DNA from: Caldifarciminota bacterium
Lineage (GTDB): Bacteria > Hydrothermota > Hydrothermia > Hydrothermales > JAJRUZ01
Assembly (NCBI GenBank): GCA_024277525.1
Contig: JAJRUZ010000019.1
Span: forward strand, 1-64,000
DNA length: 64,000 bases
Direction: 5' to 3'
The number at the start of each line of letters is the position of its first letter. Position 1 is the first letter of the stretch. Shown here piece by piece: positions 42,584 through 52,308 of the stretch. The notes under the pieces were generated by a model. It was not told the origin of the DNA. It worked only from the letters and a program-made list of their open reading frames with translations, and did no database searches. A program made the position numbers and the translations under genes.

Positions 42584-45500
42584 ATGAAAATCAAACAATT
42601 ATTAATTTGTTTTTTAATCCTCGGTTTTTTGGGGGCGATAGCCTTTTCTGCTTATCGCTATGCATTGTGGAAAGCAAGAAAGGATATAATAAAAGAAATA
42701 AATAAAAATTTGAAAAGTAAAGCAGATTACAAAGATTTTTCTCTGTCTTTATCAAATATTGAAATTAAAGAGTTTAAAACCAAAGGCATTTTACTTAACA
42801 ACTTAAGATTGAATTATAATCTGTTGGATGTTATTACTTTTAAAAATTTCGGTTTTCTTTATGTTGACAAATTGGAGATAAATATAGATTCATTGATAAG
42901 AAATTTAAAATTAAAAAAAGAAAAAAAGAAAAAAATTGTCAGTCCTTTAAAATCTTTTCTTGTTCTTAATAGAGGAAAAGTAAATCGGTTAATACTTCAT
43001 TATAAAAATAAAATTTTTGTGTTTAAAAATATAATTTTTTCCTTAAATTTGAAAGGGGATGAACTTCACGCACAAATTAATTTCGGCTCTTCTTTTTATA
43101 ATTTAAGAGGTTCATTAAATATATACAAAAGAAAGAACACGCTCAAAATTTTCACGAAAAATTTTAAATCCGATTTATTTGATTTAAATTTTAATGCAGA
43201 ATTAAAAAGAAAGGATTTTGAATTTATAATCTTTAATTCAAAATTCAAGGAATATTCTTTTAAAAATATAGATGCAAAGGGTAAAATAGAGGGAAATGTA
43301 ATCAACTTCGAAAAGTTTAATATTGAATCAAACATTGTTAAGTTAAATTCCTCTTTCATTTATAAAAATCTCACCTTATCAGGCAAAAGTAAAGGATTTT
43401 TAAATTATAAAGAATTTAAAGGCAAATTTTTGACCGATTTTAATATTGATTTAAAAAAAGAAAAATTTTACGGCAAAATAATTCTGTCAAATTTTAACTA
43501 TAAGGACATAAATTTTGAAAGAATTTATTTTTCAGGAAAGATGGATAAGAAGAAAATATACCCTGACTCTCTTTATGTTACATCAGACTTAATAAAATTA
43601 AACGGAAAAAGAAGAGACTCTGTTTTTGTATTTAACATTAAAAAATTGGACAGTGATTTGATAAAAAAATTTTTTGTTCTTGAAAAAGACTTACATTTTG
43701 TTATGAGGAGTAAAGGGCAGATTCAATTAAAAGAAAATGACTTTGACATTTTAATGCAGGGAGTCCTTGAAAAGTTTGTTTTTAAAGATTTGAAAATCGA
43801 TTTCATAAATTTTACATTCAGAAGAGAGAATTATTTAAATGAGTTAAATTTATCCGTTCCGGAGTTTTATTTTAGGAATTTAAAATCAAATATTGACCTT
43901 TTGACCATCAGATTCAGGAAAAAAGACAGTATAAACTTTAAAATTAAAGCCCTTTTACCCTTTACAGGAGATTTTGAGGAGGAGGGTTATTTTATAAACA
44001 AAAAGGATAAAAAAGTTTTAATTGCAAAATCGGGTAGAATAGATATCTATCCGAAGATTAAGATAAACATTGATTCTTTGAGATTTATGAGGGGTCGTCT
44101 CAGAATAAAAGAAAAAGGTGGAGAATATGAAATTTCTTTAGAAAAAGGAGATTTAAGTTTTTTACCTTATATCAATATATTGGGAGAAGTTAACATAAAC
44201 GGTAAGTTTTCAATGGATTTCCCGAAAATCAGAAATGTGAATCTTTCAATAAATATAAAAGATTTCCTTTATAAATATTTTTCTCTTAATGAGATTAATA
44301 TGAATTTATCAGGAGATGAAAAAGGATATGAACTGACGGGAGAATTTGAAAAGGAAAAAGGGAAAGGCAGAATAAATATTTCTTTGAGTTCTCCTGAGAA
44401 TATCTATTTTGAAATATACGGAAATGATTTTGATGTTGGGGAATTTAACATTCCTTTAAAGGATTTATTCAGTTTTAAGAAAGGAGATTATGATTTTAAT
44501 ATTGAGGGTTATTATAAAAACAAAAAATTAACTTATGAAGCGGAATTCAATTTTGAAAGGGTCGGAGGAATTTTTTATCCTATCGGGGTCAGTTTTCATG
44601 ATGTGCATGTTATACTCAATTCAAAAAATGATACCTTTACTTATGATTTTACAGGACTGAGTGAAGGTGGTAAAATAAGGGGGAGCGGGTGGGGAGCTGT
44701 TGAATGGGGTAAAGATATTGTTACAGGAGGGAAAATACGCGTTTTCAATACCGATTTATATGTAACACCCGAGATAGAGGCAAATGTAAACGGAGAAATT
44801 GAGTATAAAAAGGATGCAGCAGGTTTAGAGGTAAACGGCAATCTTTTTATAAATAAGTGTTTTATAACTCCCAAATTTGAAAATAAAGGAACGGTTTTTT
44901 CCAAGACCAAAATAAATTTGGATTTTGAGGGTGATAACATTTTTATAATAAGTGATTATTTTAATGCAGAGCTTTCGGGGAATCTGAGTATTAAAAGTCC
45001 TGATTATGTAAGAAGGCTTTATAACGGAAAGTTCAGGGTAAAAAGGGGAAATGTTTTCTACCTGGGTAAAATTTTTGATATAAGCGAAAATTCGTATTTG
45101 TTGTTGAAAGGGGTATCTTCTTTTGAGCCGGATTTAAATTTGGAGGCAGAGACATATGTTTATTCACCGCAAAATAAGGAGAAGGTAAGAATCATTATTT
45201 CGGTTAAGGGAAGTCTGTCATCGCCGAGGTTCATTTTAAAGAGTGAGCCTCCCGTTTACAGTTCATCGGAGATAATAAAGATGCTTGCAATGGGGGGTGA
45301 ATTACCGGGTGCAGAAATAATAGAAGGAACCATATCTCAGGAAATAAGGAAAAGGTTGAAATTAAAAGAATTAATGATAACCGGGTTATTGCACGGAGAC
45401 CCCACTTTTACGGTAGGAACGTATGTTTCCGAAAACATTTACATTAAATATTTACAGGGAATTGTGGATAAATCCAAGAATCTTTATCTTATAAGATATT

Positions 45501-45586
45501 TCATTTTGCCGGGTATTTCCATCTATGCTGAAAAGGATGAAAAGGGAAGTGCACAGGGAGGGGTTGAGATAGAAATCAGGTTTTAG
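42584..45586 (+). CDS. TamB/AsmA-like translocation/assembly module protein
   Basis: 1000 aa, N-terminal TM, C-terminal DUF490-like region (FEPDLNLEAETYVYSPQNKEKVRIIISVKGSLSSPRFILKSEPPVYSSSEIIKMLAMG). Confidence 0.8.
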   Translation: MKIKQLLICFLILGFLGAIAFSAYRYALWKARKDIIKEINKNLKSKADYKDFSLSLSNIEIKEFKTKGILLNNLRLNYNLLDVITFKNFGFLYVDKLEINIDSLIRNLKLKKEKKKKIVSPLKSFLVLNRGKVNRLILHYKNKIFVFKNIIFSLNLKGDELHAQINFGSSFYNLRGSLNIYKRKNTLKIFTKNFKSDLFDLNFNAELKRKDFEFIIFNSKFKEYSFKNIDAKGKIEGNVINFEKFNIESNIVKLNSSFIYKNLTLSGKSKGFLNYKEFKGKFLTDFNIDLKKEKFYGKIILSNFNYKDINFERIYFSGKMDKKKIYPDSLYVTSDLIKLNGKRRDSVFVFNIKKLDSDLIKKFFVLEKDLHFVMRSKGQIQLKENDFDILMQGVLEKFVFKDLKIDFINFTFRRENYLNELNLSVPEFYFRNLKSNIDLLTIRFRKKDSINFKIKALLPFTGDFEEEGYFINKKDKKVLIAKSGRIDIYPKIKINIDSLRFMRGRLRIKEKGGEYEISLEKGDLSFLPYINILGEVNINGKFSMDFPKIRNVNLSINIKDFLYKYFSLNEINMNLSGDEKGYELTGEFEKEKGKGRINISLSSPENIYFEIYGNDFDVGEFNIPLKDLFSFKKGDYDFNIEGYYKNKKLTYEAEFNFERVGGIFYPIGVSFHDVHVILNSKNDTFTYDFTGLSEGGKIRGSGWGAVEWGKDIVTGGKIRVFNTDLYVTPEIEANVNGEIEYKKDAAGLEVNGNLFINKCFITPKFENKGTVFSKTKINLDFEGDNIFIISDYFNAELSGNLSIKSPDYVRRLYNGKFRVKRGNVFYLGKIFDISENSYLLLKGVSSFEPDLNLEAETYVYSPQNKEKVRIIISVKGSLSSPRFILKSEPPVYSSSEIIKMLAMGGELPGAEIIEGTISQEIRKRLKLKELMITGLLHGDPTFTVGTYVSENIYIKYLQGIVDKSKNLYLIRYFILPGISIYAEKDEKGSAQGGVEIEIRF

Positions 45587-46769
45587 TTCTTTTAAAATCA
45601 GAACTAATGGTTTCAAAGAAGTCTCTAAGTGATTTCATATTTTCATCCTTTTGAAGACGATCAATGAATTCCATCACATAAATGATGAGAATTGAGAAAA
45701 ATAAAGAAAGAATAAGACCGCCAACTAATACTACACTTCTCTTAGGCACTTTTTCCCTTTTTTTATAATCGGGCTCTGACACAACACTGAAAAAGGGAAT
45801 TGACTTAGAAGCTTCTATTCTCGTTTTTTCCAACTCTTCTAAAATTAAAGAATACAAATCACTTAAAACTCTCTGTCTTCTCCAAAGTCTCATTAATGTA
45901 ATACTTGCTTCCGGTACTTTTTCCAAAGGGAGTCCGAAGCCGGCTCCGTATCCTTTTGATTTTCCTCCTTTCTCAATTTCTCTTAATTTCTTCTTTAATT
46001 CTTTCCACTTTTTCTTTGCCCTTTTAACCTCAATATTCAATGTATCTCCTATGGTGGAAAGTAAAGTCTTATAATATATCTCTGCTTCTATTTCTTCTTT
46101 TTTCAATTGTGCATAGTTTTCAAATATAAAGCGATACTCCCCGTAATCTCCCTCTAAACTATGCACCTTATATTTTTCCTGCATGAATCTGAAGGAATCT
46201 TCCACAGCGGTTAACTCATTCTTTATTTCGGTAAATCTTTCGTTGAGTAACTTCATCCTTTGCTCATAAAATTGGGTATAAATTTTTCTTATAAAATTGT
46301 CCAGATTTTCTATTACTTTATTGAGTATTTTGATTCCGGTTTGAGGATGGGAGTACAAGAAGATCAAATTCACCATCCCTTCCGGTCCTGTCTTCACTTT
46401 ATAAAATTCCTCAAACTTGGAGAGTGCCTGTTCTATATCTCCGACACGGAATGTATCCATAAGATTTAATTTTTTTATGACCGGCTCGATTACATCTCTA
46501 TTTTTTGCAAAGGCAGACAAAATATCCGAAGGTGTGATGATTCCTCCGAATCCTTTTGGAAGCCCTTCCATCAATCTTATGTATTCCGCAGGTAAAACTT
46601 CTCCCTCTCCCACTATTTTTGTTCGATAAGGAATTAGAGAAGCTTTTATTATATATCTTCTCGGAACAAGAAAAGTGACAATTACAACAAGAATAACTGA
46701 TATAATCACAAATTTATAAAAAATTTTTATCCATTTTAAAAAAACTTTTAAAATAACATCAAAATTCAT
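45576..46769 (-). CDS. Wzz-type chain-length determinant protein
   Basis: N-terminal TM VILVVIVTFLVPRRYIIKASLIPY, coiled coil, C-terminal KREKVPKRSVVLVGGLILSLFFSILIIYVMEF. Confidence 0.8.
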   Translation of the reverse strand: MNFDVILKVFLKWIKIFYKFVIISVILVVIVTFLVPRRYIIKASLIPYRTKIVGEGEVLPAEYIRLMEGLPKGFGGIITPSDILSAFAKNRDVIEPVIKKLNLMDTFRVGDIEQALSKFEEFYKVKTGPEGMVNLIFLYSHPQTGIKILNKVIENLDNFIRKIYTQFYEQRMKLLNERFTEIKNELTAVEDSFRFMQEKYKVHSLEGDYGEYRFIFENYAQLKKEEIEAEIYYKTLLSTIGDTLNIEVKRAKKKWKELKKKLREIEKGGKSKGYGAGFGLPLEKVPEASITLMRLWRRQRVLSDLYSLILEELEKTRIEASKSIPFFSVVSEPDYKKREKVPKRSVVLVGGLILSLFFSILIIYVMEFIDRLQKDENMKSLRDFFETISSDFKRTKT

Positions 46770-47434
46770 GGCACAATTATTATATCTTTATCTTCAAGAT
46801 AGGGATTCTGTTGCATGTCTCCTTCTTTTAAATATTTCCATATATAAATCGTGTCTTTTTTATTTTCTCTGTATAAAACCACTTTTTTAATTTCATTTTT
46901 AACACCCGCAGATTTTAAAGCATCATACACTCTTGATAACCTTCTCAATCTTAAAGTTCCCGGATTATTAACATTTCCGACCACTTGAACTTCAATTTCT
47001 CCGAGTTCTGCGAGATATACCCGCAGTGTTATGCCAGCAAATTTCTTCTTTAATTCTTCACTTATTTCTCTTTCAATTTCTTTCAATGTTTTCCCCTCGA
47101 CTTTAAAAAATCCCAAATTCGGACCTTTGATCTCGGATGATGGTTCTGTTTCAAACGGAGAACTCAAAGAAAATGATTTTATAGAGGTCGGAGAAGTTAT
47201 AATCCATATTTCTCCGGAATTTGTTACCTGTTGCATATAAATTTGATTAAAAGTTCCGTAAAAAACGAATAATAGAATGTCTCCTTTATTCACTTTATAA
47301 TTAGCGGGAACACTATATGCATTTGTGGAAGAAATATAAGGAATAAAAGAAGAAGGAACATAGTAGTAAATATTCCTTTCTGGTTTCGCATTCTGAATAT
47401 GCGGAGTTTGAAAAATCAAAAATATTAAAAGCAT
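46766..47434 (-). CDS. Wza-like polysaccharide export protein (SLBB)
   Basis: YKVNKGDILLFVFYGTFNQIYMQQVTNSGEIWI; EVQVVGNVNNPGTLRLRRLSRVYDALKSAGV. Confidence 0.8.
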   Translation of the reverse strand: MLLIFLIFQTPHIQNAKPERNIYYYVPSSFIPYISSTNAYSVPANYKVNKGDILLFVFYGTFNQIYMQQVTNSGEIWIITSPTSIKSFSLSSPFETEPSSEIKGPNLGFFKVEGKTLKEIEREISEELKKKFAGITLRVYLAELGEIEVQVVGNVNNPGTLRLRRLSRVYDALKSAGVKNEIKKVVLYRENKKDTIYIWKYLKEGDMQQNPYLEDKDIIIVP

Positions 47435-47478
47435 AGTTTTGATTTTAATGGATTTATTATTTTAAAATCAATTTTATA

Positions 47479-48498
47479 ATGAAAAGAATCCCTGAGCCTT
47501 TAATTTTCACCGGTAAGGTATTAAAAATTTTGGATCAAAGGAAACTTCCATTTAAAGAGACATATTACGAGGCAAAGACATATTCTGATGTCAAGAACGC
47601 CATAAAAAAAATGGTATTAAGGGGTGCACCTTTAATAGGAATAGCAGGAGCGTATGCGGTCATTTTGGGATTGAGGAAAAAGTTTAACCTTCAAAACTTC
47701 TATCAGATGAAAAATGAACTGTTATCTTTAAGAAAAACAGCATACAATCTGCATTATTCACTTTTAAGAATAGAAAATCTTATAAAAAACGGAGCAGAAT
47801 TTGATGAAATTCTTAGAGAAATAAGTAAGATTTTTGAGGAGGAAAAAAGAAGGTGTGAACTCATTGGAACAAACGGAAAAAAACTGTTTTCTCGTTTTAA
47901 AAGGATATTAACGCATTGCAATACAGGAAAATTGGCAACAGGAGGAATAGGAACCGCTTTGGGAGTAATATATAAAACAAGGAAAAATATTGAGCATGTT
48001 TTTGTGACCGAAACAAGACCTTATTTTCAAGGTGCAAGATTAACTGCTTATGAGCTTTCAAAAACAAAAATCCCTTTTACTATTATTCTTGACAGTGAAT
48101 CTGCTTTTTTAATGCAACAGGGAGAAATTGACGCGGTAATAGTAGGTGCTGATAGGATAACAAATGACGGATATGTTGCAAATAAAATCGGGACACTTTC
48201 TCTTGCAATCTGTGCAAAGGAATTTAACATTCCCTTTTATGTCGCTGCTCCGATTTCGACCTTTGATTTTAACTTGATAAATTATCATAATATTCCTATA
48301 GAACAGAGGGAAAGTAAAGAAATGAAAGGATGGGGGAAAACGAAGTGGATTCCGGAAAATTATAAATCTTTGTATTTTTCCTTTGATATAACTCCTCCTG
48401 ATTTGATAAGATATTTTATAACAGATGTCGGAAATTTTAAACCGAATGAAATAGAGAAAATAAAAAGGTTCGATTCCTTGGAGAAAAAAAACAAATAA
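47479..48498 (+). CDS. mtnA: S-methyl-5-thioribose-1-phosphate isomerase (aIF2B-like family)
   Basis: RGAPLIGIAGAYAVILGLRK; THCNTGKLATGGIGTALGVIY; TRPYFQGARLTAYEL; GADRITNDGYVANKIGT. Confidence 0.92.
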   Translation: MKRIPEPLIFTGKVLKILDQRKLPFKETYYEAKTYSDVKNAIKKMVLRGAPLIGIAGAYAVILGLRKKFNLQNFYQMKNELLSLRKTAYNLHYSLLRIENLIKNGAEFDEILREISKIFEEEKRRCELIGTNGKKLFSRFKRILTHCNTGKLATGGIGTALGVIYKTRKNIEHVFVTETRPYFQGARLTAYELSKTKIPFTIILDSESAFLMQQGEIDAVIVGADRITNDGYVANKIGTLSLAICAKEFNIPFYVAAPISTFDFNLINYHNIPIEQRESKEMKGWGKTKWIPENYKSLYFSFDITPPDLIRYFITDVGNFKPNEIEKIKRFDSLEKKNK

Positions 48499-48500
48499 AA

Positions 48501-48761
48501 ATGCCTAACAAACATTATGCTTTTGTTTTGATAAAGGTTCAAGTAGGTAAAGTTCCTTCGGTTGTTCAAAAACTTTACAATATAAGGGAGGTAAGGGAAA
48601 TTTTTATGATAACCGGTCCATTTGATATATTGGTAATAATTGAGACTGACACATATGACAGGCTCGGTGAAATTCTCGCTGAAGAGATCCAATAAATAGG
48701 CGGAATTGAAGACACCCAAACAATGATGGCTTTTAAAACTTATAAATACTTGGAGAGATAA
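48501..48761 (+). CDS. Stand-alone Lrp/AsnC ligand-binding (RAM) domain protein with one in-frame TAA (48693-48695)
   Basis: HYAFVLIKVQVGKVPSVVQKLYNIREVREIFMITGPFDILVIIETDTYDRLGEILAEEIQ-TAA-IGGIEDTQTMMAFKTYKYLER-TAA. Confidence 0.82.
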
Positions 48762-48776
48762 GGTTAGCCAGATAAT

Positions 48777-49475
48777 GTGAAATCACCCTCCCTGATAGCT
48801 GCTTTTATCGGTGGTCTTTTTTCCTTTATATCCCCCTGTATATTGCCCCTTATCCCTGCATATCTTTCATATATAACAGGAACCTCAATTGAAGAATTAA
48901 GGAAAGAAAAAAAATTATCATTTTCCATTTTTCTCCATTCCTTACTTTTTGTTCTGGGGTTTTCCACAATTTTTATTTTTCTGGGTTTTTCTGCTTCTTT
49001 TATCGGCTCATTTTTTATAAACAAAAAAGCAATAATTGAGAAAATTGCAGGCATATTTATAATCATTCTTTCATTCCATTTAACAGGGATCTTCAGATTA
49101 AAATTTCTGGACATAGAAAAAAAACCGAATCCTGCTCAAATTGCGGTTCCCTTTTTAAGGTCATATCTTGTCGGTTTGGCGTTCGGGCTCGGCTGGACTC
49201 CATGCATCGGACCCATTCTCTCTGCAATCCTTGCAATTGCAGCAACTTACGGCTCACCTTTAAAAGGAATTATACTTCTCTCCTTTTACTCACTCGGGCT
49301 TGCAGTTCCTTTTATAATATCCGGACTCTTTATTAATCTCTTTTTTGTTTTCTTTTCGGGTATCAAGAAACATTTAAGGAAAATTGAAATTATTGCAGGT
49401 ATTTTTCTTCTTATACTCGGAATTTTACTCTTAACCGGTGTTTTTTCAAACATTTCTTTTGCACTCGGAGTATAA
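48777..49475 (+). CDS. ccdA: Cytochrome c biogenesis CcdA-family membrane protein
   Basis: GTG start; FIGGLFSFISPCILPLIPAYLSYITG; GLGWTPCIGPILSAILAIA. Confidence 0.9.
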   Translation: MKSPSLIAAFIGGLFSFISPCILPLIPAYLSYITGTSIEELRKEKKLSFSIFLHSLLFVLGFSTIFIFLGFSASFIGSFFINKKAIIEKIAGIFIIILSFHLTGIFRLKFLDIEKKPNPAQIAVPFLRSYLVGLAFGLGWTPCIGPILSAILAIAATYGSPLKGIILLSFYSLGLAVPFIISGLFINLFFVFFSGIKKHLRKIEIIAGIFLLILGILLLTGVFSNISFALGV

Positions 49476-49526
49476 AAAAATTTAAAATTTAATAGGTTCA
49501 AATCCGCAAAAAATAAAAAAAATATC

Positions 49527-49883
49527 ATGGATATTTACGAAAGTGCATCCAAAGGGTCGGGATGGATTAAATTTTTCGGAATAATAAACATAATAATGGG
49601 CGGACTTCAAGCTTTAACGATAGTCGGGATCTTATGGGCATGGATTCCGATATGGGTCGGAGTGGTTGCATTGCAAACAGCATCCGCAGGTGAAAAGGCG
49701 AGTATAAATAAAAATGAAACAGACCTCATTCAATACCATTTCAAAATTAAGTTTCTCTTCCAACTCATAGGAATATTCATAATCATAGGTCTTGTCATAG
49801 GAATAATAATTCTGATATTTTCGCTGATCTTCTCTGCATTTATAGCAAATTACTTTTCTCAATTCGGAGGAAGTGGGTGGTAA
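49527..49883 (+). CDS. Small membrane protein, DUF5362-like
   Basis: GWIKFFGIINIIMGGLQALTIVGILWAWIPIWVGVVALQTA; C-terminal TM. Confidence 0.6.
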   Translation: MDIYESASKGSGWIKFFGIINIIMGGLQALTIVGILWAWIPIWVGVVALQTASAGEKASINKNETDLIQYHFKIKFLFQLIGIFIIIGLVIGIIILIFSLIFSAFIANYFSQFGGSGW

Positions 49884-51038
49884 ATGTTAAGTATTTATAG
49901 TCTTTTTTTTCTTTTTTTTACCAACTATATATATGTTGATACCCTGAATGTTTATATTTTCAAAAAAGTATTTGATAAAGGGGATTCTCTATTGCTCGGT
50001 ATTAAAATTTCTCCTTATATTATGGTATTCAAGAAAACCGAAGAGGGTTTTTCGGGGGGAATAAGTATAGACTTTAATGCCGAATTAATGAACGGAAAGA
50101 AAAGTTTTGTAAGATTTATCAAGAGAATTGACTTTGAAACATATGAAGAAACAAGAGAAAAGGAGAAGAAAATTGATTTTGAAAAATGGATTGTGCTTAA
50201 AGAAAAAGTAAAAAATGTCCATATAGTCTTAAAAGATATTAATTCAGGGAAAAGGTGGGAATATAAAAGAAAATTTATTTTACAGAAGAATTTTGAACCA
50301 GGGGATCCTATTTTCTTTAAGGAAACCGACGACAAAAAAAAGTTTATTATTCCACCTTTAAAAGATACTCTTATATCTATCCTCTTAACTTTTTATGCAG
50401 AAACAAACGGAAAAGCAAAATTTCAAATCTTTGAGAATAAAAAAATTTACACCGAGGAAGAATTTGAATTCAGGCAGGGATTGAACAAAAAGACCTTTAT
50501 TATAAACCCTCCAGAATTTGAGGAAAAAATAGGTTTTAAAATCACATATATTATGAATAACAAAACTTATAGATACCATAAAGAATTTTTTATAAAACCG
50601 GTTGATATTTTCACCGTATATGAGTGGGAGGATCTTTTAAATGCAATGAATATAATTTTTCAAAGGAGGGAACTTGAAAAACTTTATAAAGCAAAGAAGG
50701 AAGAAAGAAAGAAATTATGGAAAGAATTTTGGAAAAAGTATGATTCTGATCCAACCACTCCTCATAATGAAACAGAGATCGAATTTTTGAAAAGGTTTCA
50801 ATATGTAATGAAAAACTTCAGTGGACCCTTAAAAGGTTACAGAACTGATAGAGGAAGAATTTACTTAAAATACGGTCCACCCGATTTTATAGAAGACCAT
50901 CCTTATGAATGGGGTACTTATCCATACCAAATATGGTATTACAATAAATACGGTCTTAAATTTTTGTTTGTTGACAAGACAGGGTTCGGGGATTATGAAC
51001 TTGAGACCGACATAAGGGAAATTTATCCTCAATATTGA
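49884..51038 (+). CDS. GWxTD domain protein
   Basis: LWKEFWKKYDSDPTTPHNETEIEFLKRFQYVMKNFSGPLKGYRTDRGRIYLKYGPPDFIE. Confidence 0.85.
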   Translation: MLSIYSLFFLFFTNYIYVDTLNVYIFKKVFDKGDSLLLGIKISPYIMVFKKTEEGFSGGISIDFNAELMNGKKSFVRFIKRIDFETYEETREKEKKIDFEKWIVLKEKVKNVHIVLKDINSGKRWEYKRKFILQKNFEPGDPIFFKETDDKKKFIIPPLKDTLISILLTFYAETNGKAKFQIFENKKIYTEEEFEFRQGLNKKTFIINPPEFEEKIGFKITYIMNNKTYRYHKEFFIKPVDIFTVYEWEDLLNAMNIIFQRRELEKLYKAKKEERKKLWKEFWKKYDSDPTTPHNETEIEFLKRFQYVMKNFSGPLKGYRTDRGRIYLKYGPPDFIEDHPYEWGTYPYQIWYYNKYGLKFLFVDKTGFGDYELETDIREIYPQY

Positions 51039-51039
51039 T

Positions 51040-52308
51040 ATGATAAATCTATTTTTGTTTCTGAGTATTTATACATCAAAAGGAAACTTTGATTTTTATT
51101 TATTCCCCTATGTAGTTTACAGAGGGAAAGGAGTCTTCACGATCGAAATATGGTACTCTTTCAATGTAAAGAATACTGCTCTCAAAAAAAAGGGAGGAGT
51201 TGAGGAAGCAAGTTTTGATATTGAAGTGAAATGGAAAGAAATATCCAAGGGTAAACAAAAAAGCGAAAGATGGACTAAAAAGTTTAAAATAGGCGGACAT
51301 TCAGGAGAGACAAAGATTTATGATGTATTTTCCATTAACCTTGAAAAGGGAAATTACGAAATTGCTGTTATATTTGAAACAAAGTCAAGATCCGGTGAAG
51401 TGAAATTTAACAAGAATTTAAATTCTGATTTTCCTTTTATTTCTGACATTTTTATTTCACCTTCCATGGGAAAGGAAGAAAAATATTTTTTTAAAAGACA
51501 AAATATCGGTTTTGAGATAAAATTTCCCTTTGAATTCGTGTATCCTGATACTGTTTTTTATTATTATTATGAACTTTATGGATTTAAGGGAAACGAAAGT
51601 GTCATTTATGAAATTATAAAAAACAACAAAGTGATATACTCTCAGGAAGAAAAAGCACCCGAAGTTAAAAGTGGATTTACATACGGTAGAATTCCCATAT
51701 ATAAGTTCGGTTCAGGAGATTTTGTTTTCAAAGTAAAAATTATAAGAAATGAGCAATTATTATTTGAGAGAGAGGAAAAAGTTAAGTATATCTCACAAAA
51801 GGAATTACAAGAGATGAGAGTTCATCAATTTTATGAGAAATATTTATTTTTTATCGATTACTTCGCATTACCCAGTGAACTTTCCGAATTCAGAAAATTA
51901 AAAAATTTTGAAGCAAAGAAAATGTTTGTTCAAAAATTCTGGAAAAGATTTGACCCTGATCCACAAACTCCTGTAAATGAATTTATTTATGAATTGATTG
52001 AGAGAATAAAGTTTGCCGATCAGAATTTTTCGCTCGGGCTCAAAAGATTGGGTAGATATACGGATAGGGGAAGAATTTACATTAAATACGGGAAGCCTGC
52101 TGAGGTTGAAAATTCTTATTATCCTGAAGCAGAAAGAGCATGGGAATCCTGGATTTACAACGAACCGAGAAGAATGCAATTCATTTTTTCCGATATCAAT
52201 CAGGATGGTAATTACATTCTGATATACTCCTCCATTCCCGAGGAACAGCCCAGCAGGGCTGACTGGGAGAAATGGGTTCCCCAAGAAGCAATCCAGGTAA
52301 GACAATAA
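51040..52308 (+). CDS. GWxTD domain protein (tandem paralogue)
   Basis: FVQKFWKRFDPDPQTPVNEFIYELIERIKFADQNFSLGLKRLGRYTDRGRIYIKYGKPAEVE. Confidence 0.85.
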   Translation: MINLFLFLSIYTSKGNFDFYLFPYVVYRGKGVFTIEIWYSFNVKNTALKKKGGVEEASFDIEVKWKEISKGKQKSERWTKKFKIGGHSGETKIYDVFSINLEKGNYEIAVIFETKSRSGEVKFNKNLNSDFPFISDIFISPSMGKEEKYFFKRQNIGFEIKFPFEFVYPDTVFYYYYELYGFKGNESVIYEIIKNNKVIYSQEEKAPEVKSGFTYGRIPIYKFGSGDFVFKVKIIRNEQLLFEREEKVKYISQKELQEMRVHQFYEKYLFFIDYFALPSELSEFRKLKNFEAKKMFVQKFWKRFDPDPQTPVNEFIYELIERIKFADQNFSLGLKRLGRYTDRGRIYIKYGKPAEVENSYYPEAERAWESWIYNEPRRMQFIFSDINQDGNYILIYSSIPEEQPSRADWEKWVPQEAIQVRQ

